Positions 9,092-15,516 of a stretch of 64,000 nt of DNA are shown piece by piece. The stretch is from contig NZ_SMFQ01000003.1 in NCBI RefSeq assembly GCF_004339015.1, forward strand, positions 1,116,001-1,180,000, given 5' to 3'. The stretch's first letter is position 1; the number at the start of each line of letters is the position of its first letter. The translations under genes were made by a program, and so were the position numbers. This DNA comes from Cocleimonas flava (GTDB lineage Bacteria; Pseudomonadota; Gammaproteobacteria; Thiotrichales; Thiotrichaceae). The notes under the pieces were generated by a model that saw nothing but the letters and a program-made list of their open reading frames with translations, was not told the origin of the DNA and searched no databases.

Positions 9092-10618
9092 ATGTTTAAA
9101 TTATATACAGATATAAAAACACATGAGGAAGTTACTGATTATGGACTTATTGAGAATAGATCATATTTTATCGAGTTAGAATCACCTGAAGAAATTGAAG
9201 TTATCAGCTTCCTAACAAACTCAAAGATAAGTCAGCACTTGAACTGGATAAGAGGCAATAAAACAGCCGAATTAAAAATTCAAAATTATATTGGTCAAAT
9301 TAGACTTTTTGACAAAGAGTATGATGTAAGGTCAAATAAATTTAGCCCAGAATTGTCAGGAAAGGAACAATTAGAATTAGTCATTTCCGACTTGAATTTA
9401 ATTTCAAAAAAAATATCTTTTTCATATTCATCAACAGCTTATGCTGCAAGAACTACTGATTGGTTAGAAATAGAAAAAGATAGCATCAACAAATTAATTT
9501 TTTTACATCAGGTTTTTTTTAGCGCCCCAAAAGAAAAATGTATAAAAACCCATTTCCAGAAAATTAAACAAAATCCATCTTTGAAAGCAGCATCAAAAAC
9601 CAAAACAGATTTCATTTGGAATGTGCGAAGTGTTACGCCTTCAATATTACAAACTCTAAATAAAAAAGGAATGTTGACTAATGATCCAAATAACGTTGTA
9701 AATACTAGTGGTAATCCAAGAATAGAACTACCCATCAACTATCTAAGCTACAACTCTCTAGAAAATAGGTTTATTAAATTCTTTTTCCAATATACAGAGC
9801 AGATATCACTCAAAATAATTACCTCGAAATCTTCTCTCTCAAATGAAATTAAAGAAAAGGCTAATGAACTACTAAAGCAAGCCAGAATTTATTTGAACGA
9901 TGCTTTTTTTGCAGATGTTACTACTTTAAAAACACTGAGTACTAACTCTACTGTACTCTCAAGCCGAGATGGTTATAGAGATATTTTCTCTACCTATATA
10001 ATGTCTTTGTTTTCAATTAAGCATATTTATCAAGATTATTCTGATGGGCTAAGTGTAGATTTAAAGAAGATATCAACACTTTATGAAATTTGGTGTTTTT
10101 ACTTAATTTCATATCATATTCTTGGTGAAGCAATTACTGTTACAAGAAGTCAAAGCATCATTAAAAATGGAGAGATAAAAAATTCAACTATATTCAAAAA
10201 TGATGAATATGAAGTTGCTTATAATAAAACCTTTTCTAATACCAACACTGGAAGCTACTCAACCACACTCAGACCAGACATTAGTGTTACAAATATTGAA
10301 ACGGGTAAAATTACACACTTCGATGCCAAATATCGAACTGAATCATTTATAAACTCAGATAATGATCTAATTAAAAATTTCAAAAATGATGATATATATA
10401 AAATGCATACGTATTTAGATGCGATATATAACAGTGTTTCTTCAATAGTCATGTACCCAGGCAACACTTTTTGTTTTTTCGAGAAGGCAGAACCTTCAAG
10501 AGAAATTAGAGACTTAGTGCAAGAATTTACTTTAAATGGGGTGGGTGCTATCCCTGCAGTGCCAGGTGAAAGCAATGAAATACTATCTGGTTTTCTGAAG
10601 CGCTTTTTTACTTACTGA
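9092..10618 (+). CDS. McrC-like DUF2357 / PD-(D/E)xK nuclease
   Basis: This 508-residue protein is the likely nuclease partner of the McrB-like ATPase. The N-terminal half resembles DUF2357 proteins that accompany such ATPases. The C-terminal part carries RPDISV (about 393) and HFDAKYR (about 408-414), which fit the PD-(D/E)xK active site of the PDDEXK_7 (DUF524) family. Together they would form a Type IV-like, modification-dependent or McrBC-like antiphage system. The gene is AT-rich compared with the housekeeping part of the window, in line with acquired defence DNA. It ends before a strong hairpin terminator at 10667-10693. Confidence 0.8.
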   Translation: MFKLYTDIKTHEEVTDYGLIENRSYFIELESPEEIEVISFLTNSKISQHLNWIRGNKTAELKIQNYIGQIRLFDKEYDVRSNKFSPELSGKEQLELVISDLNLISKKISFSYSSTAYAARTTDWLEIEKDSINKLIFLHQVFFSAPKEKCIKTHFQKIKQNPSLKAASKTKTDFIWNVRSVTPSILQTLNKKGMLTNDPNNVVNTSGNPRIELPINYLSYNSLENRFIKFFFQYTEQISLKIITSKSSLSNEIKEKANELLKQARIYLNDAFFADVTTLKTLSTNSTVLSSRDGYRDIFSTYIMSLFSIKHIYQDYSDGLSVDLKKISTLYEIWCFYLISYHILGEAITVTRSQSIIKNGEIKNSTIFKNDEYEVAYNKTFSNTNTGSYSTTLRPDISVTNIETGKITHFDAKYRTESFINSDNDLIKNFKNDDIYKMHTYLDAIYNSVSSIVMYPGNTFCFFEKAEPSREIRDLVQEFTLNGVGAIPAVPGESNEILSGFLKRFFTY

Positions 10619-10666
10619 AATAAACCTCTTTTTAAGACACTACTTTTATAAGATTATTAAATATCG

Positions 10667-10693
10667 AAAAGCCCCGACATCAGTCGGGGCTTA
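10667..10693. terminator. Bidirectional hairpin terminator
   Basis: GCCCCGAC (10671-10678) and GTCGGGGC (10683-10690) form a perfect 8-bp stem with loop ATCA. AAAA precedes and TT follows it. It lies between the convergent McrC-like gene and the small gene pair ending at 10792; the minus-strand T-run is the better one. Confidence 0.85.
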
Positions 10694-10791
10694 CTATTAG
10701 ACCTTACACTTCATTTACTAAATATTTGTAGGCCGTAATTTCTTGGCTTAAGATATATATTTTAGTGCTTAGTTCAGAACAGTTTATTGTT

Positions 10792-11391
10792 TTAGGAACC
10801 ACAATAAATATCTTTTAAATTACCACACTCAAAATGAAAACCACTGTAACCACAATTAAAATACTTACTAGAGTATTCTCGTTTAAGATTTTCTACCTTA
10901 TTCTTTAAATCGGTTTCTGCATCTATAGCGTCTTGATATTTACTGTGACTTATTTCACCTGCTTTGTAACTTTGGTTTGCAACTCGCTTCTCCTCCAATA
11001 AAATTGCCAATTCACCTTTATATTTTTCATCAATTTTTTGATGATGTTCTTTGATGATGGTTTTGTATTTTTGGATAGAGTCTCTATTAAAATAATTGTG
11101 TGTCACTCTAGCCACAATATCGTCATGGATATTTTTCTCACAGTCTTGATCGACATTTGAATTATCATGTTCTAGAACATAGGTTTTGATCGTTGACATC
11201 CAGGCAATAAGCCCTGTCCTGTAACAGTTGATAGTTTCCATACCATCGGGTATTAGTACATTAGCATCCCACGTTCGTGGTAGCTTATTGTCATGTGTGT
11301 AGGTTACGTCGACAATAAATTCTATATCGTTTTGAACGAATTGAATCTGTTTAGTAGTCGTTCTAGGTTGAACATCTGTTTGCGAGCTCAT
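10792..11391 (-). CDS. Hypothetical protein with coiled-coil region
   Basis: I do not recognise this 199-residue protein. Residues about 105-170 are rich in K, E, Q and L and probably form a coiled coil; the C-terminus has three cysteines (FNCGYSGFHFECG and YCG). There is no signal peptide or membrane span. Its ATG overlaps the stop of the upstream 69-codon gene as ATGA, so translation is probably coupled. The pair sits in accessory DNA between the defence island and a repeat-rich patch. A role in a small two-gene toxin or defence module is possible but unsupported. Confidence 0.55.
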   Translation of the reverse strand: MSSQTDVQPRTTTKQIQFVQNDIEFIVDVTYTHDNKLPRTWDANVLIPDGMETINCYRTGLIAWMSTIKTYVLEHDNSNVDQDCEKNIHDDIVARVTHNYFNRDSIQKYKTIIKEHHQKIDEKYKGELAILLEEKRVANQSYKAGEISHSKYQDAIDAETDLKNKVENLKREYSSKYFNCGYSGFHFECGNLKDIYCGS

Positions 11392-11597
11392 GAGAACACC
11401 TTCAACCCTACCAATTCACCATCTGGTTGAATAAAATGAATGATAGATTTTGAAAATTGGACTTGTTCTGTATCTAGATCCCACAATGACCAATCTTTTA
11501 AACCTATGGTTACAGAGTGATTGATAAGATCCTGTCGCATAGACAAGCTGCCAAAAGCGCTCGACATTTCAGGTTTGGTTTGAATAAAGTTAGACAT
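11388..11597 (-). CDS. Small hypothetical protein
   Basis: This 69-residue protein is unrecognised. GGAG lies 8 nt before the ATG at 11597, so the start is well supported. It contains WSLWDLDTEQVQFSKS and looks like a compact beta-rich cytoplasmic protein. It is co-transcribed with and overlaps the following gene by 4 bp. Upstream is the second copy of the structured leader seen before the zinc-ribbon gene at 2842, although the two proteins share only the first residues MS(T/N)F. Confidence 0.55.
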   Translation of the reverse strand: MSNFIQTKPEMSSAFGSLSMRQDLINHSVTIGLKDWSLWDLDTEQVQFSKSIIHFIQPDGELVGLKVFS

Positions 11598-11717
11598 TTC
11601 TAATCTCCAGCCCCGTTTAAGAAAATGTTAGCAGGAACATCTGGGGCAATGAAGACGTCACGCTTTACCAGAATTGTTTTACATCGGCTGGAAGTTGTTA
11701 AGTTAAACCCCGATGTT
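11598..11717 (-). promoter_or_regulatory. Structured 5' leader, copy 2
   Basis: This is the second copy of the leader at 2843-2965, again ending at a start codon. The stems are GCCCC (11610-11614) with GGGGC (11643-11647), ATGTT (11625-11629) with AACAT (11636-11640), and CATCG (11682-11686) with CGATG (11711-11715). The SD-bearing GCTGGAG could also pair with the CTTCCAGC segment upstream in the transcript, which would hide the ribosome-binding site. Confidence 0.55.
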
Positions 11718-11941
11718 CATATTATCGCATATTTTTTCCTGATTAACATAATGACCTATTACTGTACTTTAAAAAAAAACATAACGATTACTCCGTCTTT
11801 CACCACTTCGTGATGAGTTGTAAGAATCACCACTAAAAATCCTTGAACGTGATAGTCCGCATTAACAAGTTAAAGAGCAGTTTAAAAACTTTGTTGAGAC
11901 TTTCTCTCAGGGAATACAATAAGCTCAATATAAATATTAAG

Positions 11942-12003
11942 AAGCCACCTCCCCACTTACAGGCACTTTTATAAAAAACTGCCCCAAAGGTGGGGGGTGG
12001 CTT
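11942..12003. repeat. Inverted pair of C-run/T-run elements
   Basis: Two copies of the interspersed element face each other: AAGCCACCTCCCC at the left and GGGGGGTGGCTT at the right, joined through a T/A-rich centre. The whole 62 bp is a near-perfect palindrome that could form one long hairpin. It lies in the long gene-poor stretch between the leader at 11717 and the gene ending at 12131; nothing else was seen at 11720-11940. Confidence 0.8.
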
Positions 12004-12074
12004 AAAGTTTAATCTAAGTCTCACCCTAAAAGGTCGTCGTACCAACATTGTCTCGCAAACGTTCGGCTGGTTCG

Positions 12075-12121
12075 ATTTCTTTTGGCCATGCAAAAGAAAT
12101 GAACTCGTAGCTCCGCTACGA
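12075..12121. repeat. Two adjacent perfect hairpins
   Basis: ATTTCTTTTG (12075-12084) pairs with CAAAAGAAAT (12091-12100), and TCGTAGC (12105-12111) pairs with GCTACGA (12115-12121). The second motif recurs at 13505-13522. This looks like extragenic palindromic repeat DNA. Confidence 0.75.
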
Positions 12122-12130
12122 AACAACCAC

Positions 12131-12508
12131 CTACCTCAATAAACTAATCGCCGTTAACTTCCGACAATTACTGCTTGAGCAACCACTCGGATTAAAAGAA
12201 GAATTGCTCTTAGCCCACAGCTTGAGCTGCTTTCCTGAACCAACTGCCTCTGTCGCAAGCTTCAGTGCATAATTGAATGAATCATAATCATTTATGCTGA
12301 CACTAAAGTAATAAATATACTCATCCCAATAGTGGCCAGTTTCCATCGGGGTCGTACATTTAATATGTAATCGTGAATTAAAGAACACACTAACATCGGC
12401 TGGTGTACAGACCTTTGTTTGTGTTGACGGGACGGGATCATCTGCTTTCGCTGATAGACTGAACATTATGGTCATGATTAGACATACTTGAACGATTATT
12501 TTACGCAT
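12131..12508 (-). CDS. Small secreted protein with possible toxin-B-subunit-like fold
   Basis: This 125-residue protein has a clear Sec signal peptide (MRKIIVQVCLIMTIMFSLSA, cleavage probably near SAKA-DD). I use the ATG at 12508 because GGAG lies 7 nt upstream. The mature part has four cysteines (VCTPADV, IKCTT, SGCSSSNCR) that could form two disulfides. The pattern RLHIKC, YYFSVS, ALKLATEAVGSGKQL and a terminal GC-CR motif reminds me of small exported proteins annotated as subtilase-cytotoxin-B-like; this is memory of a pattern, not an alignment. The gene stands alone between palindromic repeats. Confidence 0.5.
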   Translation of the reverse strand: MRKIIVQVCLIMTIMFSLSAKADDPVPSTQTKVCTPADVSVFFNSRLHIKCTTPMETGHYWDEYIYYFSVSINDYDSFNYALKLATEAVGSGKQLKLWAKSNSSFNPSGCSSSNCRKLTAISLLR

Positions 12509-12745
12509 TTTTTTCTCCATTTTGAGTTACAGCCCTAGTGTCAGATTTGGATACCGTCGACAAACCAGGACCTTATATATAAAAACCAATTTCCTTAAAG
12601 TTGGTTGAAATAATGTAACTGCTACTTTGGATAAAGGCTGTGAAGAAAGTCTCATTTTTAAGAAAAAGATAAAACAGAATGCGCAGAAGCGTTACAAACC
12701 AAAAAGCTTCTCACTACTAGTTAACTTCATCCCAAGCGCTAACCC

Positions 12746-12870
12746 TGTACGTCGACGATTCCTTGCGGAATCTACGACGGACTTTTCTGGCTCTTGGTGA
12801 GCCTAGAAAAGCTACCTCCCCACTTACAAACACTTTTTTAAAAAACTGCCCCAAAGTCGGGGGGTGTCTT
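12746..12870. repeat. Composite palindromic module with inverted element pair
   Basis: From 12746 the sequence repeats the module found three times at 25438-25764: GTCGACGATTCC / GGAATCTACGAC, then GGCTC-TTGGT-GAGCC. It is followed at 12809-12870 by an inverted pair of C-run/T-run elements. Finding the same order at two loci shows these parts travel together. The surrounding 12521-12745 holds no recognisable gene. Confidence 0.75.
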
Positions 12871-12926
12871 AAAGCTTAATCTAAATATCGATTTTAACGT
12901 CTAGGTTTGATCCAAGACAATCTCAA

Positions 12927-13155
12927 GAAACAATGGGCTAGGATGAAGGTTGTTTGAGCGAGTAGGAGGCTATCTAAGGATAGTCTAACCTACTGCGATT
13001 AAATCTTATTATGTATCTTTCCCAATCAAACTCGTTAAATAGCTACGGCTATTCGCCTCGTCTGATTGAAAAATTTACATTAATCATATTTATTCTCGTA
13101 ACGGTCGCAATCCTTAGAAAGTCTCCGGAGCGAGTTCCCTTCATCCCCATTGTTT
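12927..13155. repeat. Long-range inverted repeat enclosing nested hairpins
   Basis: GAAACAATGGG-CTAG-GATGAAGG (12927-12949) is the reverse complement of CCTTCATCCCCATTGTTTC (13138-13156) apart from the CTAG insertion. Inside are a nested hairpin GTAGG...CCTAC with GGCTATC/GATAGTC (about 12961-12999), AATAGC-TACG-GCTATT, and CAATCA/TGATTG. It could be a small non-autonomous element or a structured RNA. Confidence 0.5.
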
Positions 13156-13250
13156 CCCCTAACACTTACCGTATTAGTACGTTGTAAAATTAACGGCATT
13201 TTTGGGGTTACGGTGTACTCTAGTTACCTATTATTTAGAAATACAGAGCT

Positions 13251-13338
13251 AATCCAAAGCTCACAAGACGAGGCATGGTTTGAAGATAATGGTGAGTCCT
13301 TATCAATAACCATAACGACGTATTGTGGGCTTTGGATT
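13251..13338. repeat. Inverted repeat, 10-bp arms
   Basis: AATCCAAAGC (13251-13260) and GCTTTGGATT (13329-13338) are perfect inverted arms around 68 bp. The region between 13157 and 13540 has only weak short frames and no convincing gene. Confidence 0.45.
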
Positions 13339-13504
13339 GCTCCCTTTGGGCGAATCAAGAAATATTCATCCACGTTGTTGTGACACTTGGAAAGGGAACT
13401 CCATTTCCTGCATGTCACGCCTAGTGGCTAAACATTTATTGAATCGCTGAAGTCCTAAATAATAAGTAACTAGAGTACTGTGTTGCTGTAGACAAAAAGG
13501 TAAC

Positions 13505-13522
13505 TCGTAGCTTCAGCTACGA
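13505..13522. repeat. Short perfect palindrome
   Basis: TCGTAGCT and AGCTACGA form an 8-bp stem with a two-base loop. The sequence context matches the hairpin at 12105-12121. Confidence 0.6.
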
Positions 13523-13540
13523 AACCTTAACTCCACCCAT

Positions 13541-13590
13541 AAAAAAAGGCCCAAACATCAATAACATTGTTATCTTTGTTCGGGCCTTTC
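13541..13590 (-). terminator. Rho-independent terminator of the FNR-family gene
   Basis: On the minus strand AAAGGCCCGAACA pairs with TGTTTGGGCCTTT and is followed by a T-run. It lies 63 bp after the stop of the regulator gene at 13653. Confidence 0.8.
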
Positions 13591-13652
13591 TGAGAGTAAT
13601 TTTTCTAAATTTTTACGCAGCTTTGCTGCCAAGCTACTATGCTACTATGCTA

Positions 13653-14372
13653 CTAAGCTGCTATATCTTGCTGCTTTTGTTCTTGCGCTTGCTGTGCCTC
13701 ATTACCATTCGCGATATTTCTAATCGCTTCGATATCGAGCAATTCGATATTGCGTAGGTATTTTTTCAACAATCCGCGTTTGCAGAAAGTCGCTAATTCA
13801 CGGCTTAGGGTTTCAACTGCCATGCCCAGGTATAGTGCGATGTCTGTGCGCTTCATCGGCACGGTGAATTCGTTTGCTCTTTGTCCGCGCTTCTTTAGGC
13901 CATCTGAATAGTTGATTAAAAACCATGCGAGTCTGCGATCGGCACATTGCGATAACATCATTGAGTATTCGATATCGTGATTAAAATTAACGCCTAGCTG
14001 ATGGATGAAATCAGGGTAATCGAAGTTTTTGTCTCTGTTTAGATCTTTATTGAGTATGGATTTAAATGGGATCAGTGTCAGATTAGACGTTTCTAGTGTA
14101 ACAACGGTAGATCGGCTAAATCCATCGGCTAAACCATCTAATCCGATGAGGTCACCTGGCATACAAAAACGGATGATTTGGTCATTGCCTGCTTCTGAGG
14201 TTTTGAAGATTTTAACCGAACCTGAGTTTACTCGGTAAATGCCTTCTAGTTGATCCCCCATTTTAAAAAGGAATTCATGTTCTCTTATAACAAATGCGTT
14301 CGAATCTTTTGCGCCATTAATACCTAGGCTGTTGATGTTATTGATTTGTGTATTGTTGTGTAGATGACTCAT
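13653..14372 (-). CDS. Crp/Fnr-family transcriptional regulator
   Basis: This 239-residue regulator has a cyclic-nucleotide-binding-type sensor fold (about residues 25-140, including PGDLIGLDGLADGFSRS) and a C-terminal winged helix. The recognition helix reads GMAVETLSRELATF; the E, S and R correspond to residues Fnr uses to read TTGAT-N4-ATCAA. The N-terminus lacks the cysteine cluster of Fnr, and the position equivalent to its central cysteine is not cysteine, so iron-sulfur oxygen sensing is unlikely. The ATG at 14372 has AGGA upstream and is preferred to 14426. It is divergent from a FixJ-like gene across a spacer holding an FNR-like box. Confidence 0.85.
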   Translation of the reverse strand: MSHLHNNTQINNINSLGINGAKDSNAFVIREHEFLFKMGDQLEGIYRVNSGSVKIFKTSEAGNDQIIRFCMPGDLIGLDGLADGFSRSTVVTLETSNLTLIPFKSILNKDLNRDKNFDYPDFIHQLGVNFNHDIEYSMMLSQCADRRLAWFLINYSDGLKKRGQRANEFTVPMKRTDIALYLGMAVETLSRELATFCKRGLLKKYLRNIELLDIEAIRNIANGNEAQQAQEQKQQDIAA

Positions 14373-14487
14373 TTTATTTCCTCTCCTTCCGATGTGTGAT
14401 TGCAATTTATCTAATTCGCACTGCATCGGGTATCCGTAGATTCAGAACAGGCTATGCGTATAAATACCTATACCTTTTGATAAGCAC

Positions 14488-14501
14488 ATGATATTCATCA
14501 A
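14488..14501. promoter_or_regulatory. FNR-like binding site
   Basis: ATGAT-ATTC-ATCAA matches the consensus TTGAT-N4-ATCAA at nine of ten defined positions. It lies in the 347-bp spacer between the divergent FNR-family and FixJ-like genes, 116 bp from the first and 219 bp from the second. The rest of the spacer is AT-rich with no gene. Confidence 0.6.
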
Positions 14502-14719
14502 GTTATACCTTATTAAAAATTGCATTTATTTTTAATAAATTGACTGTTTTTTTATTTATTTTTTGTTTTTATAAAAAATAGCCTTACTCTTTACTAAGCT
14601 TTCGATTTTATTATTTAGCTAGGCTAGAATATTCTAAAATTCTAATTTTTATATTCATCACTATATAAAGACAGAGAGAACCCCAACTTGCATAAACAAC
14701 TACTGATTACAGGCAAAAA

Positions 14720-15334
14720 ATGACTGCAGAATTCCTGGTACATATTGTCGATGATGACTTTGCAGTAAGAGATTCTTTAGTAGAACTTTTAGATTCGGTA
14801 GGTATTAAGGCGGTTGGCTACGAGTCTGCCGATGCTTTTTTAACTGAACATAATCAGGAAATGGCTGGTTGTCTGGTGCTGGATATCAGAATGCCTGGCA
14901 TGAGCGGTTTAGAGCTACAAAAAAATCTTAAAGAACAAGGCTCTACCCTACCCATCATTTTTATTACCGGTCATGCTGACGTGCCGATGGCAATAGAAGC
15001 GATAAAACACGGCGCTATTGAATTCATTCAAAAACCGTTTCGTGATCAGGAGTTGCTAGATTGTATTCACACCACGATGGAATACGCGAAAAAGTCTTAC
15101 GATAAGAATATTGAAAAGAAGTTGGTACTGGATAATCTTAATTCTCTGACAGATCGTGAAAAAGAAGCGCTGGAACTGGTCTCTGAAGGCCACCCCAATA
15201 AGGTGATTGCTTCGATGATGGGAATTAGTCAGCGCACGGTAGAAAACCATCGCGCGAAATTACTGGAAAAGATGAATGTGAAATCGACGGCGGCTTTGAT
15301 TAAAGTGTTGTTGCTGGCAAACTCTTCTCAGTAG
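14720..15334 (+). CDS. FixJ-like response regulator
   Basis: This 204-residue two-domain regulator has a receiver (residues 5-120) with acidic pocket VDDD (10-13), phospho-acceptor D55 in LVLDIRMPG, and lysine in QKPF near 104. A LuxR-type helix-turn-helix follows (about 140-200: LTDREKEALELVSEGHPNK, then ISQRTVENHRAKLLEKM). FixJ/TodT-type proteins activate transcription after phosphorylation by a PAS-containing kinase. The likely partner is the hybrid kinase that starts 182 bp downstream. The gap holds four 14-bp tandem repeats. Confidence 0.9.
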   Translation: MTAEFLVHIVDDDFAVRDSLVELLDSVGIKAVGYESADAFLTEHNQEMAGCLVLDIRMPGMSGLELQKNLKEQGSTLPIIFITGHADVPMAIEAIKHGAIEFIQKPFRDQELLDCIHTTMEYAKKSYDKNIEKKLVLDNLNSLTDREKEALELVSEGHPNKVIASMMGISQRTVENHRAKLLEKMNVKSTAALIKVLLLANSSQ

Positions 15335-15411
15335 CATTCTTCTGGTTTTATTTTTGCCGCTTTTTTACCTCTTTTTTCTGCCGCTTTTTTTACTATAATT
15401 CATTTAACAGC

Positions 15412-15467
15412 TAACTAAGTGCTATTAATTAAGTGCTGTTAGCTAAGTACTATTAACCAAGTACTGT
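15412..15467 (+). repeat. Four tandem 14-bp repeats
   Basis: Units start at 15412, 15426, 15440 and 15454 and follow the pattern TARYYAAGTRCTRT. They end 49 bp before the start of the hybrid kinase. Regular spacing near a promoter suggests direct-repeat protein binding, but slippage-generated DNA with no role is equally possible. Confidence 0.7.
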
Positions 15468-15516
15468 CAGACAGTAGTCTACATCACTGATATCCATTCA
15501 TTATTAAAGAGACTAT

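Noticed and set aside
11625-11813. 62-codon plus-strand frame over the second leader
   Set aside because: It lies antisense to the conserved leader and is not preserved in the first copy of that leader.
11833-12126. 97-codon minus-strand frame across the inverted element pair
   Set aside because: Its sequence is made of the palindromic repeats and hairpins, with no Shine-Dalgarno sequence and no protein-like pattern; it is a by-product of the repeat.
12961-13000. tRNA-like structure in the repeat patch
   Set aside because: The nested hairpin lacks an anticodon arm, a T-loop and acceptor end; no tRNA could be folded.
13150-13383. 77-codon plus-strand frame in the repeat patch
   Set aside because: It overlaps an inverted repeat, starts inside the long-range inverted repeat arm, and has no SD or recognisable family. 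A gene fragment cannot be excluded but is not supported.
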